Assembly: GCF_900660745.1 (NCBI RefSeq)
Contig: NZ_LR215048.1
Location: 496,001 to 560,000, forward strand
Reading direction: 5' to 3'
Length of the DNA: 64,000 bases
Origin: Haploplasma axanthum
Lineage (GTDB): Bacteria > Bacillota_I > Bacilli_A > Acholeplasmatales > Acholeplasmataceae
In this document: positions 26,478 to 36,257 of the stretch, piece by piece
Position numbering within the stretch: position 1 is the first letter of the stretch
How the letters are laid out: each line of letters starts with the position of its first letter
Translations under genes and position numbers: made by a program
Notes under the pieces: generated by a model
The model's database searches: none
Told to the model about the DNA's origin: nothing
The model's input: only the letters and a program-made list of their open reading frames with translations

Positions 26478-28366
26478 TTGCAAAAGTAGATAAAATAAGA
26501 ATACTTACATTTGATGATGAATATGAAAAATTACTAAAAGAATTACAAAGTAATGGTTTATTTATGCTTTCAAAATTTGATGATAATTTTCTAACTAATA
26601 AGCAGCAAACATATCTACAAAAAGTAAGTTATTATATTGAGTTGTTAACTACAAAAACGAAAAAAGAAAAATTCTTTAAATATAGTGAAACGACAGAAGC
26701 AAAGTTTGATAGATATGAAGTAGCTGAGAAAATGATTGATGAGATTTCAGATATTCATTCAAAATACGAAGAGTATAACAAAGAAAAAATAAGTATTGAA
26801 GATGAACTTTCAAGTATAAAACCATATTTAACTTTAGATGTTAGTATTGATGATTTAAATAATCTAAAAGGGTATAAATATTTTATTGGAAAGATTGTAA
26901 AAGAAAGTTTTAATTTATTAAAAAGTCAATTAGAAAATGATAAATATATTTATCAACTCTTAAGTGAGGATAATGATAGCGTATATCTTATTATTTTGGT
27001 TGATTTAAATAATCAAAATCAAATAGAAAATCTTTTAATTAAAAGTAAATTTATAAGTAATAACTTTAACTCATATGATGAAATATTTGATACTATCAGT
27101 AATAAATTGAATGAACGTTTAAAATTTATCAGTGAGTATAATTTGGAATATGAAAAAAGAATAAGTTCTTATGCAAAAGAACGATATATATTAGAAATAT
27201 ATTATGATTCAATATTTAATAAATATTTAAGGGAATCAATTACTGCAAATAAAACAAATAAAACATTATATATTGAAGGTTGGATTAAAGCTACTGATAT
27301 TTCTAAACTTAAGAGTAGTTTAACTAATCAAATAGCTTATTATGAAATTGAAGTGATTGAAAAAGAAGAGAATGAAATTGTTCCAACAGCAACTAATAAC
27401 AATAAATTTGTTAAACCATTTGAAGCAATAACAAATATGTTCTCTGTTCCAAATAGTAATGAAATAGATCCAAACCCTACTATGTCTTTCTGGTATTTCT
27501 TGATTTTTGGAATCATGATGGGGGATATTGGTTATGGAATTTTGATGATTGTTTTATTTAGTTTGTTTAAAAAGTTTAAAAAACCAAAAGGTGATTTTAA
27601 AGATTTAATTACTATTTTTATATATTCTGGATTCTCAACAATCTTCTTTGGAATATTATTTGGTAGTTTTTTTGGATATACATTTGATTTGTTTAATTTA
27701 ATTGGAAAATTGTTTGGACAAAATAATTGGAGTTCCATAGTATTAGAACCAATTACTGATCCACTACCAGTTTTAATTGTTTCAATTGGAATTGGAGTTC
27801 TACATTTAATTACAGCGCTTATAATAAAAGTTATTAAAGAAGTTAAGAATAAGAATTATGCAAGTGCACTAAGTAATGGATTAAGTTGGATATTAGTATT
27901 AGTTGGTATAGTATTATATGTTTCAATTTCAAAAGGTGTTGGACTTGTAATGGCTATAACTGGATTAGTAATTTTAGTTATATTTAGTGGAGCAAAGAAA
28001 AAAGGTATTCCGGCAAAAGTAATGTCAGGTTTTGGATCCTTATATAATATTACAGGATATTTAAGTGATGTTTTAAGTTATTCAAGAATACTTGCACTAT
28101 CATTATCATCAGCAGTAATAGCATTTACTATGAATATGCTTGCTGGTATGGTAGCAACCAATTTTATCGGTTATTTATTTGCAATAGTTATATTTTTAAT
28201 TGGACATGTATTTAATTTCGCAATGGGGCTACTATCTGCTTATGTACATGATTCAAGATTACAGTATTTAGAGTTTTTTGGAAAGTTTTATGATGGAGGT
28301 GGTGTAATTTTTAAGCCACTAGCATATCAGTTTAAATATATAGACAAAGTTAATAAAGGAGAATAG
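26474..28366 (+). CDS. ntpI: V-type ATPase membrane subunit a (NtpI)
   Basis: 630 residues. N-terminal half soluble and coiled-coil rich (peripheral-stalk contacts), C-terminal half with seven to eight membrane helices starting near SFWYFLIFGIMMGDIGYGIL. The essential arginine that faces the c-ring carboxylate is expected in LSYSRILALSLSSAVIA; the last segment SAYVHDSRLQYLEFFGKFY is a family hallmark. It forms the ion half-channels of the Vo motor. Nine bases separate it from the c-subunit gene. Confidence 0.94.
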   Translation: MIAKVDKIRILTFDDEYEKLLKELQSNGLFMLSKFDDNFLTNKQQTYLQKVSYYIELLTTKTKKEKFFKYSETTEAKFDRYEVAEKMIDEISDIHSKYEEYNKEKISIEDELSSIKPYLTLDVSIDDLNNLKGYKYFIGKIVKESFNLLKSQLENDKYIYQLLSEDNDSVYLIILVDLNNQNQIENLLIKSKFISNNFNSYDEIFDTISNKLNERLKFISEYNLEYEKRISSYAKERYILEIYYDSIFNKYLRESITANKTNKTLYIEGWIKATDISKLKSSLTNQIAYYEIEVIEKEENEIVPTATNNNKFVKPFEAITNMFSVPNSNEIDPNPTMSFWYFLIFGIMMGDIGYGILMIVLFSLFKKFKKPKGDFKDLITIFIYSGFSTIFFGILFGSFFGYTFDLFNLIGKLFGQNNWSSIVLEPITDPLPVLIVSIGIGVLHLITALIIKVIKEVKNKNYASALSNGLSWILVLVGIVLYVSISKGVGLVMAITGLVILVIFSGAKKKGIPAKVMSGFGSLYNITGYLSDVLSYSRILALSLSSAVIAFTMNMLAGMVATNFIGYLFAIVIFLIGHVFNFAMGLLSAYVHDSRLQYLEFFGKFYDGGGVIFKPLAYQFKYIDKVNKGE

Positions 28367-28368
28367 AA

Positions 28369-28842
28369 ATGGAAATAGGATTAGTATATACATTAATTGG
28401 TGCAGGTTTAGCGATTGGACTTGCAGGAATGGGATCTGCAATTGGAGTTGCATTATCTGGTAGAGCAGCAGCTGGTGTTGTTTCTGAAAAACCTGAGTTA
28501 TTTGGTAAAGTTCTAATTTTACAAGCTTTACCTGGTACACAAGGTATTTATGGATTTTTAATTGCTATACTTGTTATGGTTAAGGTTGGAATGTTAGGTG
28601 GAAATCCTGCAAATGTTTCTATTGCACAAGGATTAGGATTGTTTGCAGCTTGTTTACCAATTGCTATAGTTGGTTTAGTTTCCGGAATTTACCAAGGTAA
28701 AATGGCCGCGAGTGCAATTGCTATGACTGCTAAGAAACCTAATATGTCAGCAAGAGGTATGACTATGACTGCTATTGTTGAAACGTATGCTATTTTAGCT
28801 TTCCTGATTAGCATTTTAATGTATAACGCAATTGTAATTTAA
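28369..28842 (+). CDS. ntpK: Na+-type V-ATPase c-subunit (proteolipid, NtpK)
   Basis: 157 residues, four membrane helices in two hairpins (V-type double c-subunit). Ion-binding residues that coordinate Na+ in E. hirae NtpK (Leu61, Thr64, Gln65, Gln110, Glu139) are all matched here: L54, T57 and Q58 in LPGTQGIYGF, Q109 in GIYQGK and E138 in IVETYAIL. Only one carboxylate occurs, in the second hairpin, as in that Na+ pump. Hence a Na+-translocating ring is inferred with good confidence. A hairpin follows the gene at 28856. Confidence 0.95.
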   Translation: MEIGLVYTLIGAGLAIGLAGMGSAIGVALSGRAAAGVVSEKPELFGKVLILQALPGTQGIYGFLIAILVMVKVGMLGGNPANVSIAQGLGLFAACLPIAIVGLVSGIYQGKMAASAIAMTAKKPNMSARGMTMTAIVETYAILAFLISILMYNAIVI

Positions 28843-28855
28843 ATAGAAAGGAGAA

Positions 28856-28871
28856 CTGATTTTTTAATCAG
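28856..28871 (+). promoter_or_regulatory. Intercistronic hairpin between ntpK and ntpE
   Basis: Perfect CTGATT / AATCAG stem with TTTT loop. It lies between an AAGGAG sequence (28848-28853) and the ntpE ATG at 28882, and its 3' arm overlaps a second, weaker AGGA site (28870-28873). It may lower ntpE translation relative to ntpK or protect the ntpK 3' end, since the c-ring needs many more copies than the stalk. Confidence 0.5.
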
Positions 28872-28881
28872 GAATTAGTCT

Positions 28882-29457
28882 ATGGAAAAAAAGATTGATG
28901 AAATTATTTTGTTTGAAGCTAGTAATAAAGTGCAAAAAATTGATTTTGAAACTAAGAATAAGATTAAAGAGATAAAACAAAATAATAAAGTGAAAATAAA
29001 TGAGTTTATTAATGAAAAAAAGAATAATATAGATGATAAAATTAAACGTGATATTGAGTTGAAAAATGAAGAGATCAGTAGAAAAATAGTTAGTATGGAG
29101 GAAGAGATAAAGTATAACATTATAAGTAGTATTTTTGATGGTGTTTATAATAATATTGCTAGACTTTCAGAACGTGAATTGTTTGATTTTATTGTTTATT
29201 TATTAAATAAAGAAGGTTTGAGTTTAAAACAAACTTTGAATGTATCAAGTAAACATTTCGACAAGTTTGAAAATATTACCAAATATAGTAATGATAGTAT
29301 AGAACTGGTTATTATAAAAGATATAAATATTTCTTTTAACGGATTTATGATTGTTACTAATAAGGTAGATTATATATTTGATTTTAAAGATATTGTTGAT
29401 AAATTTAAAACAGTTAAACAATTAGATATATACAAAGAGTTTTTTGATCATGAATGA
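28882..29457 (+). CDS. ntpE: V-type ATPase peripheral-stalk subunit E
   Basis: 191 residues: an N-terminal helix of about 75 residues very rich in Lys and Glu (coiled coil with the NtpF partner), then a globular C-terminal domain. Layout and position between ntpK and ntpC fit subunit E. Conservation is low, as is normal. The ribosome site is unusual: AAGGAG is 28 bases upstream with a hairpin between, or AGGA partly inside that hairpin. The stop overlaps the ntpC start region. Confidence 0.86.
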   Translation: MEKKIDEIILFEASNKVQKIDFETKNKIKEIKQNNKVKINEFINEKKNNIDDKIKRDIELKNEEISRKIVSMEEEIKYNIISSIFDGVYNNIARLSERELFDFIVYLLNKEGLSLKQTLNVSSKHFDKFENITKYSNDSIELVIIKDINISFNGFMIVTNKVDYIFDFKDIVDKFKTVKQLDIYKEFFDHE

Positions 29458-30160
29458 TTCACTATATTTATTAGGAAGTATTAGTGCTAAAATTTCTAAA
29501 CTATTTGATGAAGATAACTTTAAAGTTTTGAGTAGTCAAAATCAAAAAGAGTTTTTCGAGTACTTATACCATTCAAACATTGGTAAAGATGAGTTAGTGT
29601 TTAACATTGACGAAGTGACTCATTTTGAATATATGAAATTGTATGCAGATTTAGATAGTTTTGGAGCTAATAAAAATCTTATAACTGCAATAACTTTATA
29701 TGTAAAACATCAGGTTAATAGTGATAAAATTGATCAAAAAGATTTGTATGATAGTATTGTGAAAACAGGAAGTGAAATCCTGATAGAATATATTAATTAC
29801 TTTGGATATGTAAACAATTTAATGATTTGTTTAAGACTTGATTATTTGACTATCGATAGAGTAACATTTTTAAAAAGTTTGTATCAACAAAACATAATGT
29901 CTGATGATGACTATGTTAAGATATATGATGCAAGTAATCGAGTTGAAATTATTGATAAGATGTTAAGTTTTAATAATAATTATGACTACCAAAATATCTA
30001 TGAAAAACTTGATGATATGCTTTTTAATTTTGTGTATAAATATAGTTATAATACGGATTTTAATAGTTTGATAATCTATTACAGTTTTAGAAAGATACAA
30101 GAAATAAAAATGATTAGAAAAATTTTTATGGAACTTAGTGAGGGAGAAGAAAATGAATAA
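29450..30160 (+). CDS. ntpC: V-type ATPase subunit C (second operon)
   Basis: About 236 residues from ATG 29450; a TTG at 29444 is in frame but closer to the AAAGAG site and a weaker choice. The size is smaller than the roughly 330-350 residues common for this subunit, so it is a short form. All-helical. The C-terminal half aligns by eye with the partial gene at 1-360 (NNLMICLRL versus SNLKTLLRL). Connects the D/F rotor to the c-ring. Overlaps ntpE by 8 bases and ntpG by 8 bases. Confidence 0.85.
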   Translation: MNDSLYLLGSISAKISKLFDEDNFKVLSSQNQKEFFEYLYHSNIGKDELVFNIDEVTHFEYMKLYADLDSFGANKNLITAITLYVKHQVNSDKIDQKDLYDSIVKTGSEILIEYINYFGYVNNLMICLRLDYLTIDRVTFLKSLYQQNIMSDDDYVKIYDASNRVEIIDKMLSFNNNYDYQNIYEKLDDMLFNFVYKYSYNTDFNSLIIYYSFRKIQEIKMIRKIFMELSEGEENE

Positions 30161-30449
30161 AATCTTTGTTTTAAGTAATAAAATTGAGGTTCATATTTTC
30201 AAAGCTATTGGGTTTGAAACAAGAGTGGTTTCAAATGAAAATTTTAAAGATTTAATTAGTAATGATGAGTTAAAAGAAACGGCTATTATTTATTTTGATT
30301 TAGCCATAAAAGAGAAAGTATATGAAGCATATAAGCATTACGATAGGATATCGTTAATTCCATTACCATTTAAAAGTAGTGAAATTGGTAAGAGTGAAGA
30401 CGGTATTAGAGAATTAGTTAAAAAATCAGTTGGAGTTGATTTATTATGA
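30153..30449 (+). CDS. ntpG: V-type ATPase subunit F (second operon)
   Basis: 98 residues from ATG 30153, which follows AGGGAGAAG; a GTG at 30138 is in frame but overlaps that ribosome site region without one of its own. Small rotor subunit. N-terminus KIFVLSNKIEVHIFKAIGFE and C-terminus ELVKKSVGVDLL match the first-operon copy at 350-661. Overlaps ntpC by 8 bases. Confidence 0.88.
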   Translation: MNKIFVLSNKIEVHIFKAIGFETRVVSNENFKDLISNDELKETAIIYFDLAIKEKVYEAYKHYDRISLIPLPFKSSEIGKSEDGIRELVKKSVGVDLL

Positions 30450-30459
30450 GAGGTAACTT

Positions 30460-32241
30460 ATGAAACAAAATAATATAGGAAAGATCATTAAAGTTTCTGG
30501 GCCACTAGTTGTTGCTGAAGGAATGAATGATGTACAAGTATATGATGTGGTATTAGTAAGTGAAAAAAAGATTATTGGAGAAGTGATTGAAGTAAGAGAT
30601 GACTTAGCTAGTATTCAAGTATATGAGGAAACTGTTGGTATAGGAGTTGGAGAAAATGTTTACTCTACTGGAAAGCCATTATCACTTGAACTTGGACCAG
30701 GTTTAATTGAAGGTATTTTTGATGGTATTCAAAGACCACTTGATAAGATATATGATAAGTATGGGGAATATATACCGATTGGTGTTGATGTTCCAAAACT
30801 TGATAAAGAAAAAAAATGGGAGTTTAATAATATTTTAAGTGTAGGTGATTATGTTGTTGCTGGTGATATAATTGGAACAGTAGTAGAAACAAAATCAGTA
30901 TTACATAAAGTTATGGTACCTTTTGAAATCTCAGGAGAAATTATTGAGATAAATAAGGGCGAATATAATGTTACAGAAGTAATAGCAAAAATTAAGAATG
31001 AAGATAAAATATATGAAGTTAAATTAATGCAAGAGTGGCCTGTTAGAATTCAACGACCATATAGAAAGAAAAATGCGCCAAACAAACCAATGGTTACAGG
31101 TCAGAGAGTTATTGACACATTATTTCCTGTTGCAATTGGTGGCATTGCTGCAGTTCCAGGACCTTTTGGTTCTGGTAAGACTGTTGTACAACATCAATTA
31201 GCAAAATGGAGCGATGCTGATATTATCGTTTATATTGGATGCGGAGAACGTGGAAATGAAATGACTGATGTTCTAAGAGAATTTCCAGAGTTAATTGATC
31301 CTAAAACAGGAGATTCATTAATGGAGCGAACAGTTTTAATTGCTAATACATCTAATATGCCAGTTGCGGCAAGAGAAGCGAGTATTTATACAGGGATAAC
31401 CATTGCTGAATATTATCGTGATATGGGATATAAAGTGGCTATTATGGCCGATTCAACTTCAAGATGGGCTGAAGCATTAAGAGAAATGAGTTCAAGATTA
31501 GAAGAAATGCCAGGAGAAGAAGGATATCCGGCTTATATGGGATCAAGACTTGCTGAATTTTATGAAAGAGCGGGTATTGTTACTTGTCTTGGTGGAAAAG
31601 AACGTATTGGATCAATTACAGCAATTGGTGCTGTTTCACCCCCTGGTGGTGATACTTCAGAACCAGTAAGTCAAGCAACTCTTAGAATTGTTAAAGTGTT
31701 CTGGGGATTAAGCGCAAGTCTTGCGTATAAAAGACATTTCCCGGCCATAGATTGGTTAAAGAGTTATTCATTGTATACTGATGAAATCAATGAATATTTA
31801 GATGAAAGTGTTGATTCGAATTGGAGTCTGATGGTAAGTGAAATCAAGAGTTTATTACAAGAAGAAGAACAAATATTAGAAATTGTTAAACTTGTTGGTA
31901 TTGATTCTATAAGTAGTAGAGAAAGAGTTGTTTTAGAAACTGCTCAAATGATTAGAGAAGATTATCTTCATCAAAATGCTTTTCATGAAGTAGATACATA
32001 TACATCAATTAATAAACAATCTAAAATGTTGAAAACAATTCTTTATTGGAATGAATTGAGTTTAAAAGCAGTTTCAAATGGAGTTGCATTTGATTTGTTA
32101 GAAAATATGGATGTTAACTATGAGATTGCAGGCTTAAAATATATTGAAGAAAATAAAGTTGATGGAGTAACGCTAAAATTATTAGATGATATTAAGAAAA
32201 GTATTAGTATCTTAGAAGAAGGAGCTGAGAAAAGTGATTAA
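30460..32241 (+). CDS. ntpA: V-type ATPase catalytic subunit A (second operon)
   Basis: 593 residues. The catalytic A subunit with P-loop [22 protein letters not shown] and [20 protein letters not shown]. Strongly similar to the copy at 675-2450 in the nucleotide-binding core, with clear divergence in the bulge domain and C-terminal 100 residues, so it is an old duplicate or separate acquisition, not a recent copy. GAGAGG site before ATG 30460. Overlaps ntpB by 8 bases. Confidence 0.95.
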   Translation: MKQNNIGKIIKVSGPLVVAEGMNDVQVYDVVLVSEKKIIGEVIEVRDDLASIQVYEETVGIGVGENVYSTGKPLSLELGPGLIEGIFDGIQRPLDKIYDKYGEYIPIGVDVPKLDKEKKWEFNNILSVGDYVVAGDIIGTVVETKSVLHKVMVPFEISGEIIEINKGEYNVTEVIAKIKNEDKIYEVKLMQEWPVRIQRPYRKKNAPNKPMVTGQRVIDTLFPVAIGGIAAVPGPFGSGKTVVQHQLAKWSDADIIVYIGCGERGNEMTDVLREFPELIDPKTGDSLMERTVLIANTSNMPVAAREASIYTGITIAEYYRDMGYKVAIMADSTSRWAEALREMSSRLEEMPGEEGYPAYMGSRLAEFYERAGIVTCLGGKERIGSITAIGAVSPPGGDTSEPVSQATLRIVKVFWGLSASLAYKRHFPAIDWLKSYSLYTDEINEYLDESVDSNWSLMVSEIKSLLQEEEQILEIVKLVGIDSISSRERVVLETAQMIREDYLHQNAFHEVDTYTSINKQSKMLKTILYWNELSLKAVSNGVAFDLLENMDVNYEIAGLKYIEENKVDGVTLKLLDDIKKSISILEEGAEKSD

Positions 32242-33607
32242 AGCCTATAAAACAATACGCGAAGTTGTCGGCCCTTTAATGCTAGTAGATTCTCTTGAAG
32301 GCGTTAAATATGATGAGCTTGTTAAAATAATTGAAAAAAATGGTAAAGAACGATTAGGTAAAGTTTTGGAAGTTTACAAAGATAAAGCTGTTGTACAATT
32401 ATTCGAAAGTAGTCAAGGATTAAGAAAAGATGATTCAAGAGTTATTTTCACGGGTGAGAGTATTAAACTTTCAGTATCCCCATCAATACTAGGCAGAAAA
32501 TTTGATGGGCTTGGAAGGCCGATTGATGGAAAAAATCCTATAATTCCTCATAAAGAATTAGATATTAACGGGACACCCTTAAATCCGGTTTCAAGAGATT
32601 ATCCTAGCGAATTTATTCAAACAGGGGTATCAGCAATTGATGGATTGAATACTTTAGTAAGAGGACAAAAACTTCCTGTATTTTCTGAAGCTGGATTAAG
32701 TCACAATAAGTTAGCGGCACAAATTGCAAAACAAGCTAAAGTTCTTAATGATGATTCAAAATTTGCAGTAGTTTTTGCTGCTATTGGAATTACATTTGAA
32801 GAAGCAAATTACTTTATTAATACTTTTGAAAAAGAGAATACAATTGATAGAACGGTTATGTTTATGAATCTGGCTAATGACCCAACGATTGAAAGAATTG
32901 CAACACCAAGAATGGCAATTACTGCTGCTGAGTATCTTGCTTATGAATTAGATATGCATGTATTAGTAATAATGTTAGATATTACTAATTATGCTGAGGC
33001 TTTAAGAGAAATAAGCGCAGCCAGAAAAGAAGTTTCTGGAAGAAGAGGTTATCCAGGTTATATGTATACTGACCTCGCAAGTTTATATGAACGTGCAGGT
33101 AAGATAAAAGGTAAAAAAGGTACAATTACACAATTGCCAATCTTAACAATGCCTGAGGGAGACAAAACACATCCAATTCCTGATCTAACAGGTTATATTA
33201 CGGAAGGTCAAATAATTCTTTCGAGAGCATTATATATGAAGGGTGTTACGCCACCTATTGATGTATTACCTTCGTTGTCAAGATTAAAAGATAAAGGAAT
33301 TGGTAAAGACAAAACAAGAGAAGACCATGCAGATGTTATGAATCAATTATTTGCTGCATACGCTAGAGGTAAGGATGCAAGAGAACTTGCTATGGTATTA
33401 GGAGAATCAGCACTTTCTAATATTGATCAAAAATATGTATTGTTTGCAAATGAGTTTGAAAAAAAGTATATTTCTCAAGGATTTAATGTTAATAGAAGCA
33501 TTGAAGATACTCTTAATGTTGGGTGGGAATTATTAAGTATGTTACCAAAAACTGAGCTTAAAAGAATTGACAAAAAATACATTAAGTTATACTATATAGA
33601 GGATTGA
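32234..33607 (+). CDS. ntpB: V-type ATPase regulatory subunit B (second operon)
   Basis: 457 residues starting at GTG 32234, inside the 3' end of ntpA, with AAGGAG about 10 bases upstream. [20 protein letters not shown] and [19 protein letters not shown] are conserved, the P-loop is degenerate ([11 protein letters not shown]), as in the first-operon copy. Alternates with A in the V1 head. Confidence 0.95.
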   Translation: MIKAYKTIREVVGPLMLVDSLEGVKYDELVKIIEKNGKERLGKVLEVYKDKAVVQLFESSQGLRKDDSRVIFTGESIKLSVSPSILGRKFDGLGRPIDGKNPIIPHKELDINGTPLNPVSRDYPSEFIQTGVSAIDGLNTLVRGQKLPVFSEAGLSHNKLAAQIAKQAKVLNDDSKFAVVFAAIGITFEEANYFINTFEKENTIDRTVMFMNLANDPTIERIATPRMAITAAEYLAYELDMHVLVIMLDITNYAEALREISAARKEVSGRRGYPGYMYTDLASLYERAGKIKGKKGTITQLPILTMPEGDKTHPIPDLTGYITEGQIILSRALYMKGVTPPIDVLPSLSRLKDKGIGKDKTREDHADVMNQLFAAYARGKDARELAMVLGESALSNIDQKYVLFANEFEKKYISQGFNVNRSIEDTLNVGWELLSMLPKTELKRIDKKYIKLYYIED

Positions 33608-33609
33608 TA

Positions 33610-34230
33610 ATGGAAAAGCAAATTAATCCAACAAGAATGGAATTATTGAAACTAAAGAAAAAGTTGGAAGTTACTATAAGAGGGCATAAACTTCTTAAAG
33701 ATAAGCAAAATGAATTAATAAGTCTTTTTATACCTTTGTTAGAAAGATATAAAACTGTTAGACAAATGGTTGAGGAAAACTTAATTACAATTTTGAAACT
33801 ATATAAGAGAATAAGTGTTGATATGCATGATAGTGATATCCAAAGAGAATTAAATGTTGAAAGTAAGAATCTTGTTGTATCTTATCAAAAAAAATTAGGT
33901 ATTGATATTCCAGTTTATGAATATGATTTAAATGGAAAAAATGATTACAGTTTGGAAAATACTAATATATATTTTGATATTCTTATTAAAAACATAAAAA
34001 GTTTAGGTATGGAATTAATTAAATTAGCGGAAATAGAAAGTCAAATTACTATCTTAGTTGATGAAGTTAAGAAATCAAGACGAAGAGTAAATGCTATCGA
34101 GAATATTGTAATTGAAGAAATAAAAATTCAAATTAAATCAATTAATATGAAATTAGCTGATTTAGAGAGAAGTAATACAATAAGAGCGATGAAAAGTAAA
34201 GAAATTATTCTTAATAAAGAAAAGAAATGA
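33610..34230 (+). CDS. ntpD: V-type ATPase subunit D (second operon)
   Basis: 206 residues from ATG 33610 (a TTG at 33604 lacks spacing from the TAGAGG site). INPTRMELLKLKKKLEV, RGHKLLKDKQNELI and the C-terminal RRRVNAIENIVIEEI identify the rotor shaft subunit. Separated from ktrB by 10 bases, so the K+ transporter genes belong to the same transcript. Confidence 0.94.
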   Translation: MEKQINPTRMELLKLKKKLEVTIRGHKLLKDKQNELISLFIPLLERYKTVRQMVEENLITILKLYKRISVDMHDSDIQRELNVESKNLVVSYQKKLGIDIPVYEYDLNGKNDYSLENTNIYFDILIKNIKSLGMELIKLAEIESQITILVDEVKKSRRRVNAIENIVIEEIKIQIKSINMKLADLERSNTIRAMKSKEIILNKEKK

Positions 34231-34240
34231 AGGTCAAAAA

Positions 34241-35533
34241 ATGAAGAAGAAAGTATCACCTTTTATTATTATTCCGTTATCATTTTTTACAATTATAGTT
34301 ATTGGTACAATCCTTTTAGCATTGCCAATCTCTACAAAAGATAAGGGATTAGATATTGCTGATGCTTTTTTTATTTCAACATCTAGTGTTACTATTACCG
34401 GACTGAGCACTATTTCAAATTTAGCGAATACATTGAGTTTGTTTGGAAAAATTGTGTTGCTTTTATTAATTCAAATTGGTGGTTTAAGTGTAATAACTAT
34501 TTCTGTATTCTTTATGAGCGTAATTGGCGTGAAAATTGGAATTGACAATAGACTACTTGTAAAAGAAACGCTTAACCAAAAAAGTTTATCAGGAATTGTA
34601 AGGCTTGTAAAAAAAACAATTAAGTATACATTTATTGTTGAGGGTATAGGTTTTGTTATTAATATGATTGTTTTTAGAAATCTTCCATTTGGCGATAACT
34701 TTTTAATAAGTTTATTCCACTCTGTATCTGCATTTAATAATGCTGGTTTGGATTTACTTGGCGATACTAGCCTTCAGTTGTATTCGAACAACGTTTTATT
34801 AAATGTAAATACTTCACTTTTAATAATATTTGGTGGTATTGGCTTTATTGTTGTTGATGATATTATGGATAAAAAAAGCTTAAGAAAGCTTAGTATCCAT
34901 TCTAAAATAGTTTTAAAAATGAATATACTTTTATGGATATTTGGTGTACTAACAATAAAAATTAGTGAAGGAAATTCAGTAACTTTTATGCAGTCAGTAT
35001 TTATGAGTGTCTCAAGTAGGACTGCCGGGTTTTCAAGTATTGATATGAGTGTTTTAAAAACAATAACTTTATTAATAATATCGTTTCTTATGTTTGTTGG
35101 AGCATCACCTGCATCAAGTGGCGGTGGCATTAAAGTTACAACACTATATACGCTAATTAAGAGTATAATGAGCTATATAACAGGAAGAAAAACAATCACA
35201 AGTAATAGATATATAAGTGAAGAAACAAAATATAAAGCATTTATTTTATTCTCTGCATCGAGTATTATTGTTGCGACAGGAATAGTTTTGCTTACTATTT
35301 TTGATAATCTTGAATTAGCTGCAAGTCTTATTGAGGTAGTATCAGCATTTAGTAATACAGGGTTATCTGTTGGTGTAACACCGACTTTATCTATTGCATC
35401 AAAGGTGATTTTAGCTCTTATTATGTTTATTGGTAGGAGTGGAGTATTAACCACTTTGATGATGTTTAATAAAGATTGGTATAAGAAAAAGAGAAATGTT
35501 GAATATATCGAAGAGAAATTATTGATAGGATAG
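34241..35533 (+). CDS. ktrB: K+ uptake channel subunit KtrB / NtpJ
   Basis: 430 residues. TrkH/KtrB superfamily: four membrane-pore-membrane repeats whose selectivity-filter loops are seen as SSVTITGLS, SAFNNAGLD, SSRTAGFSS and SAFSNTGLS; each holds the conserved glycine. ASPASSGGGIKVTTLY is the intramembrane gate region before repeat 4. Works with the RCK protein KtrA encoded next. In E. hirae the equivalent gene ntpJ is the last gene of the Na+ V-ATPase operon and encodes K+ uptake, so the arrangement here is homologous. Na+ may drive uptake. Confidence 0.93.
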   Translation: MKKKVSPFIIIPLSFFTIIVIGTILLALPISTKDKGLDIADAFFISTSSVTITGLSTISNLANTLSLFGKIVLLLLIQIGGLSVITISVFFMSVIGVKIGIDNRLLVKETLNQKSLSGIVRLVKKTIKYTFIVEGIGFVINMIVFRNLPFGDNFLISLFHSVSAFNNAGLDLLGDTSLQLYSNNVLLNVNTSLLIIFGGIGFIVVDDIMDKKSLRKLSIHSKIVLKMNILLWIFGVLTIKISEGNSVTFMQSVFMSVSSRTAGFSSIDMSVLKTITLLIISFLMFVGASPASSGGGIKVTTLYTLIKSIMSYITGRKTITSNRYISEETKYKAFILFSASSIIVATGIVLLTIFDNLELAASLIEVVSAFSNTGLSVGVTPTLSIASKVILALIMFIGRSGVLTTLMMFNKDWYKKKRNVEYIEEKLLIG

Positions 35534-35541
35534 GTGGAAAC

Positions 35542-36210
35542 ATGAAAAAAAGTGTAGCAATTATTGGTTTAAGTAGATTTGGATTGAATTTAGTTGAGAG
35601 TTTTAGTAAGTTGAATGTTAATTTAATTGCCATTGATAAAGATCGGGAATCAGTTAGAAAAGCTAGTGAGTTAACTCATAATGTTTTTACATGTGATTCA
35701 ACTAATGAAGAAGCCCTAAAGGAATGTGGGATTGCTAATGTTGATCATGTTATTTTAGCTATCGGTCAAAATGATAATTCAAATCTAAGCTCTAGTATTA
35801 TGACAATTATTAAGTTAAAGGGACTTGGAATAAAAAATATAACTGCAAGAGCAGATGATGAAGATTATATTGAGGTTTTAAAATTGGTTGGAGCAACAGA
35901 TGTTGTTACACCATTAAAGATTGCATCTGATAGACTCTCGAATAAAATTGCTGCAGGAAATCTTGTTGATTATTTTAACATTAAAAATGATTATGATGTT
36001 TTCGAAGTTAAAATAAGTAGTGGTTTTGAACCAATAGCACTTATGGAACTTGATACTAGACAAAAGTATCGTATTAATATTTTATTGGTTGAAAGAGAAG
36101 GGAAAACGATTATTCCATCAAAAGACTTAATTCTTCAAGCGGGAGATGATATCTTTATTTTTGGTGAGAAGAAAAATATTAGGAAAATATTATCAGTATT
36201 TACAATATAA
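35542..36210 (+). CDS. ktrA: K+ uptake regulatory subunit KtrA (RCK protein)
   Basis: 222 residues. N-terminal RCK_N Rossmann domain with nucleotide loop IIGLSRFGLNLVESF and the acidic ribose-binding IAIDKD; C-terminal RCK_C domain (GFEPIALMEL...GDDIFIFGEK), which in Ktr proteins can bind c-di-AMP. Forms the cytoplasmic gating ring for KtrB. GGTGG ribosome site, 8 bases after ktrB. No clear terminator follows; the rplM promoter begins 13 bases after the stop. Confidence 0.92.
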   Translation: MKKSVAIIGLSRFGLNLVESFSKLNVNLIAIDKDRESVRKASELTHNVFTCDSTNEEALKECGIANVDHVILAIGQNDNSNLSSSIMTIIKLKGLGIKNITARADDEDYIEVLKLVGATDVVTPLKIASDRLSNKIAAGNLVDYFNIKNDYDVFEVKISSGFEPIALMELDTRQKYRINILLVEREGKTIIPSKDLILQAGDDIFIFGEKKNIRKILSVFTI

Positions 36211-36223
36211 AGTATTAATTTTA

Positions 36224-36252
36224 TTGACAATCAAGGGTGATTATAGTATTAT
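36224..36252 (+). promoter_or_regulatory. rplM-rpsI promoter
   Basis: Consensus TTGACA (36224-36229), 17-base spacer, TATTAT (36247-36252). Confidence 0.8.
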
Positions 36253-36257
36253 AAATA

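Noticed and set aside
1-36210. The two V-ATPase operons as an assembly duplication
   Set aside because: Nucleotide sequences, spacings and the small subunits differ throughout, and the operon ends differ (terminator versus ktrBA).
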